This document shows positions 6,035 to 14,358 of a stretch of 14,895 bases of DNA, one piece after another (position 1 is the stretch's first letter; every line of letters begins with the position of its first letter). The DNA lies in the NCBI GenBank assembly GCA_019084405.1, contig JAHRFX010000101.1:1-14895 (forward strand), in the 5' to 3' direction. Made by a program: the position numbers and the translations under genes. Source of the DNA: Methanobacterium sp. (GTDB lineage Archaea; Methanobacteriota; Methanobacteria; Methanobacteriales; Methanobacteriaceae). The notes beneath the pieces were generated by a model that ran no database searches, was not told where the DNA came from, and saw only the letters and a list, made by a program, of their open reading frames with translations.

Positions 6035-7535
6035 AACTATATCGGACCGGGGATTCCATTCCTGCCATTTTAACTCCAGTTAAAGCGGAAGCTTCAATGC
6101 TGAGTGATCTAAGGTCGTCTTTTTCCAGGTTAATTATATCGGTATTACCTGCCTGCTGGGTCAGCATACATATCTCTTCGGTCATGGCTTCGATGTAACG
6201 GGCCACTTTCTTACCGCCTTCTACATAGTCCAGCCTTCTCCGAAGCTGGGGATCTTGGGTGGCGATTCCTTTTCTACAGCTTCCGGTGTAACACTTCTGG
6301 CAGACCCGGCAGCCAATGGATACCAGGGCAGAGGTAGCAACATATACTGCGTCGGCACCTAATGCCATGGCTTTTGCCACGTCAGCACCATTTCTTATTC
6401 CTCCCGCAGCCACTAAACTCACATCTTCCCTTAAATTAATCTGTTTAAGGGCTTCATCAGCTTCTACAATGGCTGCGATGGTGGGAACTCCAGAATGCTC
6501 TGTAACCACATCTGGTCCGGCACCGGTACCTCCCTGCATACCATCCACCACAATTATATCGGCACCTGCTTTTGCAGCGATTTTTACATCGTCGCTAACT
6601 CTTCCGGAGGCGAATTTAACCATAATAGGGACTTTCCAGTCGGTTATTTCTCTTAACTGGGAAATTTTCATACTCAGGTCTTCTGGACCTACAATATCCA
6701 TGTGACGGGCAGGACTTAAGGCATCGGTTCCTTCCGGGATCATCCTAATTTTAGAAACCTCTGCTGTCACTTTTTCACCTAAAAGGTGACCACCCATGCC
6801 TGACTTGGCCCCCTGACCGATTTTAATCTCTATGGCTTCTGAATTATTTAAATAATCAGCAGAAACTCCAAAACGACCTGAAGCATATTGTGCAATAAGT
6901 TTTGAAGCATATTTACGCTCTTCAGGTAGCATTCCGCCTTCTCCCGTATTGGTAGCAGTCCCTGCCAGAGTGGCACCCATGGCCAGGGCTATTTTTGCTT
7001 CTTTACTCAAAGCACCAAATGACATGGCGGCAATCATAATGGGGGTGTCCAGTATCAGGGGATTTTCTGCATATCTCTTACCTAAAACCACCCGGGTATT
7101 GCAGGGTTCCCTATATTTATCAATAGGCGGCCGGGATACCTGGGCTGGTACTATCACCAGATCATCAAAAGTGGGTATAACCCGGGTAGCACCACATCCC
7201 CTGACCTTATAAGATCCTTCATTGGATTTTCTTTGAATTTCCACCAGATCAGAAAATGACCAAACGTTTCTTCTGTCTTCTGGAACTGCATTAACTTCTA
7301 TTGCATCATTAGGGCACATTTCTTCACAGATACGGCACCCTACACAATTTTCATGTTTTACAGGGTAGGGTTCCCCACCAATAATATCAAAAACTTCATG
7401 AGGACAGTTATTGTAACAGGAATAACAGTTTTTACATTGATTTTCATCCCGATTATCACATAAATACCAGCAACAACCGTGACGGTCAAAATTTCTCTTA
7501 CAAAGTTCTGAACTTCTTTCTACTTTGAAAGGCAT
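6033..7535 (-). CDS. gltB: glutamate synthase core subunit (FMN-binding, iron-sulfur), archaeal split type
   Basis: This subunit makes glutamate from 2-oxoglutarate and ammonia delivered by its partner. Its 500 residues begin with a Cys-rich stretch (C12, C21, C22, C26) and two ferredoxin motifs, CKNCYSCYNNCP (34-45) and CVGCRICEEMCP (64-75). The FMN-binding (beta/alpha)8 domain of the GltS family fills about 110-440. It includes MSFGALSKEAKIALAMGA (171-188), TNTGEGGMLPEER (195-207), GAKSGMGGHL (242-251), KFASGR (307-312), VDGMQGGTGAGP (330-341) and AAGGIRNGADVAKAMALGAD (376-395). The 3Fe-4S ligands of glutamate synthase are present as C409-x5-C415-x4-C420. ATG at 7535 follows a GGGAGGGG ribosome site. 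It is the last gene of the operon, 11 bases after the FrhB-like gene. The glutaminase and GXGXG domains are separate upstream genes, as in other methanogens. The related N-methylglutamate synthase MgsC is an alternative, but no methylamine-pathway genes are seen here. Confidence 0.93.
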   Translation of the reverse strand: MPFKVERSSELCKRNFDRHGCCWYLCDNRDENQCKNCYSCYNNCPHEVFDIIGGEPYPVKHENCVGCRICEEMCPNDAIEVNAVPEDRRNVWSFSDLVEIQRKSNEGSYKVRGCGATRVIPTFDDLVIVPAQVSRPPIDKYREPCNTRVVLGKRYAENPLILDTPIMIAAMSFGALSKEAKIALAMGATLAGTATNTGEGGMLPEERKYASKLIAQYASGRFGVSADYLNNSEAIEIKIGQGAKSGMGGHLLGEKVTAEVSKIRMIPEGTDALSPARHMDIVGPEDLSMKISQLREITDWKVPIMVKFASGRVSDDVKIAAKAGADIIVVDGMQGGTGAGPDVVTEHSGVPTIAAIVEADEALKQINLREDVSLVAAGGIRNGADVAKAMALGADAVYVATSALVSIGCRVCQKCYTGSCRKGIATQDPQLRRRLDYVEGGKKVARYIEAMTEEICMLTQQAGNTDIINLEKDDLRSLSIEASALTGVKMAGMESPVRYS

Positions 7536-7546
7536 TTTTCCCCTCC

Positions 7547-8644
7547 CTATTCTATTTTTTTCATGGCTTTAAATATGGGACAGGTAGAATATTTGGTCCC
7601 TGCTGCTTTTACCACATCTTCTACATTTCTGGTGAGTTTTGCCTCGGGCTTCCAGGGCTCTTCTATATTTTTATCCACCACTAATGCTTCATCAACTACT
7701 TTATCTGCCAGAGCATAGCTCAATAAAGCTGTGGCAACTCCACCATCCTGACCATGGATCATGGAAGCCTTTGCAGATATTATTTTGAGATAATCCCCAA
7801 AAGGTGATTTTTCTCCTCGAGAGGATATATTTTCAGGGACATAGGTACGGGGACATGCCACATAACAGGCATTACATCCAGGGGGACACTCACCACTAAT
7901 TTCAGGTTTCCTATCCTGGATTTTTACAATATTTTCAGGACAGGACAATAAACAAGCCCCACAAAGTACACATCCGCCTATATCTATTACATCACCTTTT
8001 AAATCAATAAATTGACAGTCAGATACTTCATCTAAGTATTCTTCCCGGGGCATGACTCTCCAGTACAGTACAGGCCTACTTACCTTCTCCCTTTTCTTAA
8101 TTTCAGATAAATTCTCCGACTTTTTTTCCAGGGCCAATCTTTCCATTAGCTTTAAACCTTTATCAGTTACCGGTTTGGTTTTTATGTAGCCCTTTTTTTC
8201 AGCATTATCTACTACATCCCTTCCTTTTTTGGTTCGTATTATAAGGGTGGACCATCCCTCTGGTGATCCTACCGAACCCACTGAAATATCAGATTTTTCT
8301 GAAGTAAAATCCATACATATTTGACAGCTTTTTCTGATACATCGTTTAGCTTCGTCTAATGAAATCTTAAATACCTGATTTTCTGCTAAGTAAAACCACA
8401 TAAATCCTTTTTCAATACGGCACTCCTTAACATCTTTAAGGTCAATTTCATATTCTTTTAAAAGCTCTTTCAGGTAATTATATGAGAAATTCTCCATACA
8501 GAAAAGCCCTATTTTGAGATCTACATCATGATTACCGGTATAATCCGAATATTCATTCATTAGTGTGGAGGCGGTAATCTGACAGGGAGTGCCTACCATG
8601 GCCACTTTTTCGGCAAGGTCTTGGTTTACAGAATTATCACTCAT
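7547..8644 (-). CDS. FrhB-like F420-type iron-sulfur flavoprotein with circularly permuted domains, glutamate synthase electron-input subunit
   Basis: Probable electron-input subunit, oxidising reduced F420 and passing electrons through its clusters to the FMN subunit. The 365 residues hold every part of the FrhB/FdhB beta-subunit family but in rotated order. Residues 13-150 are the family's C-terminal domain (KVAMVGTPCQ at 13-22, KSCQICMDF at 105-113, ISVGSVGSPEGWS at 120-132). Two ferredoxin motifs follow: CVLCGACLLSCP at 225-236 and CPPGCNACYVACP at 253-265. Residues about 290-365 are the family's N-terminal domain (HGQDGGVATALLSYAL at 297-312, AAGTKYSTCPIF at 347-358). In ordinary members the AAG(T/S)KY segment leads directly into VGTPCQ; here these are the two protein ends. 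The start is ATG 8642-8644, overlapping the upstream TAA by one base (TAATG), and no upstream extension is possible without crossing it. It sits between the GXGXG and FMN subunits. Family and context are firm; F420 as donor is inferred from the family. Confidence 0.85.
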   Translation of the reverse strand: MSDNSVNQDLAEKVAMVGTPCQITASTLMNEYSDYTGNHDVDLKIGLFCMENFSYNYLKELLKEYEIDLKDVKECRIEKGFMWFYLAENQVFKISLDEAKRCIRKSCQICMDFTSEKSDISVGSVGSPEGWSTLIIRTKKGRDVVDNAEKKGYIKTKPVTDKGLKLMERLALEKKSENLSEIKKREKVSRPVLYWRVMPREEYLDEVSDCQFIDLKGDVIDIGGCVLCGACLLSCPENIVKIQDRKPEISGECPPGCNACYVACPRTYVPENISSRGEKSPFGDYLKIISAKASMIHGQDGGVATALLSYALADKVVDEALVVDKNIEEPWKPEAKLTRNVEDVVKAAGTKYSTCPIFKAMKKIE

Positions 8645-9333
8645 TATCCTTCCTCCGAATCCTGACCATAGAATGGCCTTTTGCTTCTGGGAACTATTTT
8701 TTTGAATTTACTATATTTGGAATCTTCTAAATCGAAACCATATGCTGGCAGGAGTTCTTTCAAGTCTTTTTTATCTTCTTCATTAATTTCTACTACCTTG
8801 GCGTTTTTACCCAGACTCTTTATTTCTCCCAGAACGTAAATAGCCCCCCTTATGATGGACTCTCCAGCATCTTCTGCTATATCTCCTAAAACTATTATAC
8901 GCCCTCCCATCATGAAAATACCACTCATAAAACCGGAGTTACCGCCTATGATGATGGTCCCGTTTTTCATTATCTCCCCTGTTCTGGATCCGGCATCTCT
9001 TTTAACTACCACATTACCTCCGTAAATTCCCTGACCCACTCCGTCTCCGGTAGAACCTTCTATTATTAACTCTCCCTGAGTCATATTATCTCCTGCAAAC
9101 CAACCGGCATTTCCCTTAATTTTTATACTGGCCTGATGAATCATGGTCCCTGCAAAATAACCTGCTGATCCATCTATAATAACTTCCACAGGGGTGGTAA
9201 GCCCTGCGGATAGATAGTGTTTGGCATTAGGATTTTTAATTATTATACGATCATATTCCTCGGCCAGGGTCTTTAAATCGCGGTTAATTTCTCGTGGGGT
9301 TTTGGACTCAGCATCAATTTCTATTTCCCGCAT
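8644..9333 (-). CDS. glutamate synthase GXGXG-domain subunit
   Basis: A protein of about 229 residues corresponding to the C-terminal right-handed beta-helix of bacterial glutamate synthase large subunits, where it packs against the FMN and amidotransferase domains as a structural scaffold. Repeated G-x2-G-x3-G units are clear: GSAGYFAG (from residue 55), GNAGWFAG (74), GSTGDGVGQG (93), GGNSGFMSG (130). They are followed by a charged C-terminal tail. I chose ATG at 9333 because GGTGAT lies 3 bases upstream on the minus strand; the in-frame TTG at 9336 abuts the ribosome site. The gene starts 9 bases after the amidotransferase stop and overlaps the FrhB-like start by one base, indicating translational coupling. 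It has no catalytic residues of its own. A homologous subunit (MgsB) exists in N-methylglutamate synthase. Confidence 0.92.
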   Translation of the reverse strand: MREIEIDAESKTPREINRDLKTLAEEYDRIIIKNPNAKHYLSAGLTTPVEVIIDGSAGYFAGTMIHQASIKIKGNAGWFAGDNMTQGELIIEGSTGDGVGQGIYGGNVVVKRDAGSRTGEIMKNGTIIIGGNSGFMSGIFMMGGRIIVLGDIAEDAGESIIRGAIYVLGEIKSLGKNAKVVEINEEDKKDLKELLPAYGFDLEDSKYSKFKKIVPRSKRPFYGQDSEEG

Positions 9334-9342
9334 CAAATCACC

Positions 9343-10256
<914 letters not shown>

Positions 10257-10278
<22 letters not shown>

Positions 10279-10844
10279 TTCATTACCTCCTTTATAAAGT
10301 ATTCATGTAACCTGGTGTCTTCTGTAAGCTCGGGATGAAATGAAATGGCCATGTTATTTCCTTGCTTAACACCTATTATTTTATCTTCTAAACGGGATAG
10401 TATGTGAACATCTCCGCCCACCTGATCCACTGCAGGTGCTCTTATGAAGATTCCATTAAATTTATCACCAAATATATCAATTTCTTTTTCAAATGATTCC
10501 TTCTGCCTTCCAAAAGCATTTCTTTTTACTTCCATATCAATTAAATTTAAGAGGGGCTGTTCATAATCCGTTTTTGAAGCTAATAGTACCATACCTGCAC
10601 ACGTTCCAAAAACTGGTATTTTTTCATTTATTATTATATTATTAATTCCAGTTTCTTCCAGTAATTTTCCTATTACTGTACTTTCTCCCCCAGAAATTAT
10701 TATCCCATCACAGGAAGAAGCATCCAATGAGGTTCTGACTTTGATAACACGTGAATCATTTTCAAAATTATTTAATGCTTTTCTGGTAATTTCAAAATGT
10801 TCACTAACATCTCCCTGTAGATTTAAAATGCCTATGGTTAACAT
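10257..10844 (-). CDS. pdxT: pyridoxal 5'-phosphate synthase glutaminase subunit PdxT
   Basis: Class I (triad) glutaminase that feeds ammonia to PdxS for PLP synthesis from ribose 5-phosphate and glyceraldehyde 3-phosphate. The 195 residues show all family marks: GILNLQGDVSEH (5-16), SGGEST (51-56), GTCAGM with nucleophile C82, KRNAFGRQ (107-114), and the SFHPELT motif with H170 and E172. ATG at 10844 has AAGGA 5 bases upstream. It is the first gene of the operon and its end contains the ribosome site and start of the class II amidotransferase gene, so the two are translationally coupled. The link to glutamate synthase may reflect shared glutamine supply and the PLP need of glutamate-dependent transaminases. 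No pdxS is in the window. In this genus pdxS is normally elsewhere in the genome. Confidence 0.95.
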
Positions 10845-10889
10845 ATGATTCCTTCAAACTTTATTTGTATTTTAAAAAATTTATCATTT

Positions 10890-10901
10890 CCCTTTAAAGG
10901 G
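10890..10901. promoter_or_regulatory. perfect palindrome CCCTTTAAAGGG at the predicted transcription start
   Basis: This 12-bp perfect palindrome is centred on the start site predicted from the TATA box at 10918-10925. Its C/G arms stand out in AT-rich surroundings. Position over the start site is typical of a repressor operator; it could also fold as a small hairpin at the RNA 5' end. Confidence 0.4.
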
Positions 10902-10917
10902 TATATCTCAATAATCT

Positions 10918-10925
10918 TATATAAA
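10918..10925 (-). promoter_or_regulatory. TATA box of the pdxT-glutamate synthase operon
   Basis: The minus strand reads TTTATATA within ATTTATATAAG, 74-81 bases upstream of the pdxT ATG. Archaeal spacing of about 25 bases places transcription start near 10896, giving a leader of about 50 bases that contains the pdxT ribosome site. Confidence 0.5.
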
Positions 10926-10931
10926 TCTACC

Positions 10932-10945
10932 AGAAATATGTTTCC
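10932..10945 (-). promoter_or_regulatory. NrpR-like operator candidate, GGAA-N6-TTCT
   Basis: On the minus strand GGAAACATATTTCT matches the GGAA-N6-TTCC nitrogen operator described for the methanogen repressor NrpR with one mismatch at the last base. It lies directly upstream of the TATA box of a glutamate synthase operon, a plausible nitrogen-regulated target. A 14-base degenerate dyad in AT-rich DNA can arise by chance, so confidence is moderate at best. Confidence 0.35.
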
Positions 10946-10996
10946 GAAAAGATTGATTTTCTGAATATTGAATTTTCATATCTAATTTTAATATAC

Positions 10997-11039
10997 AATG
11001 TTCAAAAATTGTAGGTATATAAACATATTATTGAACATT
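10997..11039. promoter_or_regulatory. 9-bp perfect inverted repeat flanking a TATA-like element
   Basis: AATGTTCAA (10997-11005) and TTGAACATT (11031-11039) are exact inverted copies 25 bases apart. Between them on the minus strand is GTTTATATACC (TATA-like, about 11014-11024). The arrangement could be a distal regulated promoter for the pdxT operon or a promoter for a short leader RNA. A third related copy, TGAACATTTA, lies at 11131-11140. Confidence 0.4.
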
Positions 11040-11224
11040 TATATAAACTTTTTCTATTCTAAAATTCTTATCAAATATATATAAAAACATTTTAAATTAA
11101 AATATTAAACTAAGCATAAAATGGAAAAAATGAACATTTAAACACTAAACTTGCTCTAAAACTATTAATATTAATAAAATGATATTGAAATAAGTTTATA
11201 ATGGAATAAAATTTGTAAAAAGAT

Positions 11225-12202
11225 TCAAATAGGGAAATTTTTCTCAAGATCTATCATTATGTCACGAGTTGACTCGTAAATATATTTAGCAGCATCAATA
11301 AATGCTTGTTTTTCACTTGAAGTCATTTGAACCGGAACTACTCCTTCAATACCACGGTAACCTAATTTAACTGGAACCCCTAAACATACTCCCTCAACAC
11401 CTTCCGTGAGGTCATCCACCAGGGTAGAAACAGTAAGTATCTGATTTTCGTCGTTTAGTATGGTATTTACTATATTGGCTATGGCAAAGGCAGGTCCATA
11501 CTCCGTGGCACCTTTTTTGCTGATAATATAACTTCCCGCATTTATTACATTTTCAATGGTGTGCTGCAGGTCAAATGATTTGTAATCAGTGAAATAATCA
11601 TGAGCAGAATAGTATTCAATAGGAATTCCCCCAATAGATGTAGAACTTAGTAAGGGAACCATGTAAGGTCCGTGCTGACCAATCACTCTGGTGTGAATTT
11701 CACTAACATGTACATCAAAATGTCGGGCCATGTAGTTTTTTAATCGGAGGGAGTCTAAATGATTACCCAATCCTAAAACCTTTTTCTTATCAAAACCAGA
11801 ATATTTTAATGCCACATAAGTCATTACATCAACAGGATTACTCACCACCAGAATTATTGAATCTGGAGCATATTTAGCTATTTTTAAAGAGTATTCAGCT
11901 ATTATTCTGGCATTTTCTTTTCCTAATTCCATACGCTCCATATCCGGGGTACGGGGAATACCGGCTGTAATGACTACCACATGAGAATCTTTAAGATTCT
12001 CTAGATTAGAGGAGGTATTAATTTTTACTCGAACACCTTTAGCAGCAAGAGCATCATTTATATCTAAAATTTCTCCTTTATTCTGATCTAAACTACTCTC
12101 TCGGGCATGGAGATACAACTCCTGAACTGACTGCTCTTCGGCCAAACAAAATGCCGCAGCCCTACCCACTCTTCCAGTTGATCCTATAATACTAACCTTC
12201 AA
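11225..12202 (-). CDS. mdh: malate dehydrogenase, archaeal LDH-like type
   Basis: Interconverts malate and oxaloacetate with NAD(P)H, supporting the C4 branch of the incomplete tricarboxylic acid cycle of methanogens. The 325 residues align in pattern with the methanogen LDH/MDH-superfamily enzyme. Visible features are the Rossmann loop GSTGRVG (7-13), the active-site loop GIPRTPDMER with R84 and R90, SNPVDVMTY (N122), LDSLR (D150, R153) and IGQHG with catalytic H177. The end of strand beta-2 reads LHARES rather than having the Asp that selects NAD, which fits NADP use or dual cofactor use. GQHGPYMVPL replaces the more usual GEHG(D/N)SMVP, a mild variation next to the catalytic His. The start is TTG 12202: it gives the family N-terminus MKVSIIG and GGTG lies 5 bases upstream. 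A TTTAAATT element at 12247-12254 could be its TATA box. Upstream on the same strand is the HEAT-repeat gene, 161 bases away. Confidence 0.92.
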   Translation of the reverse strand: MKVSIIGSTGRVGRAAAFCLAEEQSVQELYLHARESSLDQNKGEILDINDALAAKGVRVKINTSSNLENLKDSHVVVITAGIPRTPDMERMELGKENARIIAEYSLKIAKYAPDSIILVVSNPVDVMTYVALKYSGFDKKKVLGLGNHLDSLRLKNYMARHFDVHVSEIHTRVIGQHGPYMVPLLSSTSIGGIPIEYYSAHDYFTDYKSFDLQHTIENVINAGSYIISKKGATEYGPAFAIANIVNTILNDENQILTVSTLVDDLTEGVEGVCLGVPVKLGYRGIEGVVPVQMTSSEKQAFIDAAKYIYESTRDIMIDLEKNFPI

Positions 12203-12363
12203 ATTAACACCATTTCCTTTTTAAAATTTCATAATTCTCAACCTGAATTTAAATCCATAACTCATTACATATTATTTCCCTTCAGTAATTAATAATTTGA
12301 GATATGATTTAAAACCAGGCAAATAGTAAATATATATGGGGATTTGTTAAATACAAGGCAATA

Positions 12364-12924
12364 TTATTCTAAATTTTTTAATTTGTTTGCTGCAACTTTT
12401 TTCACATACCCACTTTTATCATCTAAAGCCTTTTTTAAGGGTTCTATTGCCCTTTTATCTCCAATATTCCCTAATGCCCAGGCAGCTCCCCCTCTTACAA
12501 AACCACTTTCATCACTTAAAGAATTTATAAGTGGTTCAACTGCTCTTTTATCTCCAATACTTCCTAATGCCCAGGCAGCTGCACCTCTGACTTTCCAATC
12601 TGCATCATTAAGTATTTCTAATAGAGGATCCACTGCACTCTCACCCATCTTAGAAAGTGCTCCAGAAGCTTCTCTTCTAACCCATTTGTTATCATCTTTT
12701 AAGGTTTCAATTAAGGGACTTATAGCTTGAGGATCTTTTATTTCCCCTAAAGCTTTTGCAGAACCTATTCTAATATTTTTATTTCCACTGGAAAGAGCTT
12801 CAATTAATTGTTCCACTGCTGGAGAACCTATTTCTTCTAAAAGCTCTAAAACTTGCACTCTAACATGTTCATCATCTTCTTTAAATGATTCAATTAATCG
12901 TGCTACATTTTCTTCTTTTTCCAT
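12364..12924 (-). CDS. HEAT-repeat protein (PBS lyase HEAT-like repeats)
   Basis: The 186 residues are almost wholly made of about six 31-residue helical hairpins: near 6-36, 37-66, 67-97, 98-128, 129-159 and 160-186. Each carries the pattern VR-x-(A/G)A-x-AL(G)-x-(I/M)G(D) followed by A(V/I)-x-PL(I/L)-x-(A/S/T)L. This is the short HEAT type also found in phycobilin lyase subunits, but in archaea it serves as a protein-protein scaffold of unspecified partner. No membrane or signal segment is visible. ATG at 12924 has AGGTGA 5 bases upstream. It lies between the TPR-protein and malate dehydrogenase genes on the same strand, 89 bases after the TPR gene stop. Two adjacent repeats are still nearly identical as DNA, pointing to recent internal duplication or gene conversion. 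Confidence 0.9.
   Translation of the reverse strand: MEKEENVARLIESFKEDDEHVRVQVLELLEEIGSPAVEQLIEALSSGNKNIRIGSAKALGEIKDPQAISPLIETLKDDNKWVRREASGALSKMGESAVDPLLEILNDADWKVRGAAAWALGSIGDKRAVEPLINSLSDESGFVRGGAAWALGNIGDKRAIEPLKKALDDKSGYVKKVAANKLKNLE
12452..12582 (-). repeat. 93-base tandem repeat inside the HEAT-repeat gene
   Basis: Bases 12452-12489 and 12545-12582 differ at only 3 of 38 positions and are offset by exactly 93 bases, one 31-residue HEAT unit. They encode WALG(N/S)IGDKRA. Other units of the gene are much more diverged at DNA level. Confidence 0.75.
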
Positions 12925-13013
12925 TTTTTCACCTTAACTATATGTATGTGCATTTTGATAATTAGATTTTTCCCTTCTTAAGTAGTATTTATCTTAATAT
13001 TGGTACTGATTTA

Positions 13014-13964
13014 TTAATTTGATAATATTTCAATAAATTTTATGGCCATTTCTTCTTCTTTTTTAAAATTATGTTTATGGAAAATATTCAGTGATTTTCT
13101 AAAAAACATGTACATCTCATTTTTTTTATCAAAAATGAAATAAAGAGCACCAATAAGTAATAAGGAGATGGCCTCACCTTTTTTATTAGCATGGGTTTCA
13201 AATATCTTCAAAGCACTCTGGAACTGCTTTAAAGAATCAAGACTATTTTCCAGCTTCAAGTAGGTGTTACCCAGCATCAAATGAAGTGTCCCCTGACCAT
13301 CCCAATCCTCAATAATTTCAGCACTTTTTAAAGCTTCTTGAAGCATTTCCTGACTATGGGGGTCGTTATAATAAAGTGAATATAATTCAGACTGATCCAG
13401 AAGTAATATAATCTCTTCTATTTCAGATGATAGCTCTTTCAGGTCGAAATTGGAATCTTTTTTTACTTTTTTAATCAAATTTTCATCTTCAGAATCAGTG
13501 GGGGTTGGATTTAAAGAGTCAATAGACGTATTTTCATTTTCTTCAAGTTCATCTATAAAATCTTCAGGAACAAAAGATTCTGCTTCTTCTGTATTTGTAT
13601 TCAAAGCTGTTTCTATTTGTTTAACTTCACGAATTTTTTCTCCCATTTCATTTTCCATGCTAGAATCAATATCTGCATATAGTTTGAAGGCTTTTTGATA
13701 GTGTTCTAAAGCCTTTTTGGTATTTCTGGTGGTTAGATATGTGTCTCCAATAAGATCATGAGTGTAAGCTTCCCCTTCAAGGTAATTCAGTTTTTCGTAT
13801 GTTTTAAGTGCTTCCTGAAGGTTTTGAAGTGCTTTTAAGAATTCATCATCTTCCAGATATATTACCGCGATGTCTATCAGGGTCTCTGCTTCATGTTCCT
13901 GATATTCATATAATTTTTTCTGATAATTTCTCAAAGACCCTTTTTTCCCACGGAAAGAATCCAT
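13014..13964 (-). CDS. tetratricopeptide-repeat protein with acidic central linker
   Basis: A 316-residue helical protein. The N-terminal half has at least two TPR units: TLIDIAVIYLEDDEFLKALQ at about 28-47 with its partner helix, and YTHDLIGDTYLTTRNTKKAL at about 67-86. An acidic, Ser/Asn-rich linker covers about 120-170. A second TPR group follows at about 185-300 (TLHLMLGNTYLKLENSLDSL and EAISLLLIGALYFIFDKKNE). TPRs mediate protein contacts; methanogen genomes encode many, and no partner is evident. The ATG at 13964 is kept because the frame upstream offers nothing better, but its ribosome site (TAGG) is weak. A TATA box candidate sits at 14016-14023. It is the first minus-strand gene upstream of the HEAT-repeat gene, so the two scaffold proteins may be co-expressed. 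Confidence 0.85.
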   Translation of the reverse strand: MDSFRGKKGSLRNYQKKLYEYQEHEAETLIDIAVIYLEDDEFLKALQNLQEALKTYEKLNYLEGEAYTHDLIGDTYLTTRNTKKALEHYQKAFKLYADIDSSMENEMGEKIREVKQIETALNTNTEEAESFVPEDFIDELEENENTSIDSLNPTPTDSEDENLIKKVKKDSNFDLKELSSEIEEIILLLDQSELYSLYYNDPHSQEMLQEALKSAEIIEDWDGQGTLHLMLGNTYLKLENSLDSLKQFQSALKIFETHANKKGEAISLLLIGALYFIFDKKNEMYMFFRKSLNIFHKHNFKKEEEMAIKFIEILSN

Positions 13965-14358
13965 TAAGCCTAAAATAGGAATAACGTTTTTGATGATTAT
14001 AAAACCCCCTTACATTTATAAAAAGGGTTATTTATACGTTTTCCTGCTTTAAATACCTGAATTTTATTCTGATAATTGTTCAGCACATTATTATTTATGG
14101 TGTAATAATCGATTAATCGGATATGGTTTAAAATTTTATCTGAAATTTAGTATCCCCCCAAAAAGTAATTAGATTATAATGATACTGGCAAAAAAATATT
14201 TATTAACTCCTCATTGGCCTAATTAAAGATTTTTAGCTTTTCTTTTATTTAGTATTTTTCTACCAGCATATTACATATAATTCTTAAGAATAGATATATT
14301 TTATTATAAAAAATTTAAAACAGAATTAATTTATTATAATTTAAATATTGGGGGTACA
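13965..14358. other. 394-base divergent promoter region between the TPR gene and the aksF-like gene
   Basis: No gene is seen. For the minus gene, TTTATAAA (14016-14023) is a TATA candidate about 52 bases from the ATG and is flanked by AACCC (14003-14007) and GGGTT (14025-14029). In the middle are overlapping palindromes TAATCGATTA (14106-14115) and CGATTAATCG (14110-14119). For the plus gene, the 12-bp palindrome ATTCTTAAGAAT (14280-14291) sits immediately before TATA-like ATTATAAAA (about 14303-14311), which predicts a start near 14330. GGGGGT at 14350-14355 is the ribosome site. Confidence 0.5.
14280..14291. promoter_or_regulatory. 12-bp palindrome ATTCTTAAGAAT upstream of the aksF-like promoter
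   Basis: A perfect palindrome 12 bases upstream of the TATA-like element and about 70 bases upstream of the ATG, a position suited to an activator or repressor site. A/T-only arms are easier to find by chance in this DNA, although the central CTTAAG adds some weight. Confidence 0.3.

Larger units (their letters stand above)
10845..11224. other. 380-base leader and intergenic region between pdxT and malate dehydrogenase genes
   Basis: Very AT-rich, with no convincing coding frame or structured RNA. The 100 bases nearest pdxT contain promoter and operator candidates, and 10997-11039 contains a long inverted repeat (both listed separately). A further copy of TGAACATTTA stands at 11131-11140 and a short ATTAATATTAAT palindrome at about 11164. 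Beyond that I see only AT-rich spacer before the malate dehydrogenase stop codon. Confidence 0.6.

Noticed and set aside
6316..6705. Plus-strand open frame of 129 codons
   Set aside because: It is antisense to the well-conserved FMN domain of glutamate synthase and has a low-complexity Ala/Ser/Thr translation with no ribosome site.
12452..12582. Spaced DNA repeats considered as a CRISPR-like array
   Set aside because: Only two well-matched units at a 93-base period, fully in frame and coding for HEAT repeats.
12344..12730. Plus-strand open frame of 128 codons with internal repeats
   Set aside because: It is antisense to the HEAT-repeat gene and its repeats are only the mirror of the HEAT units.
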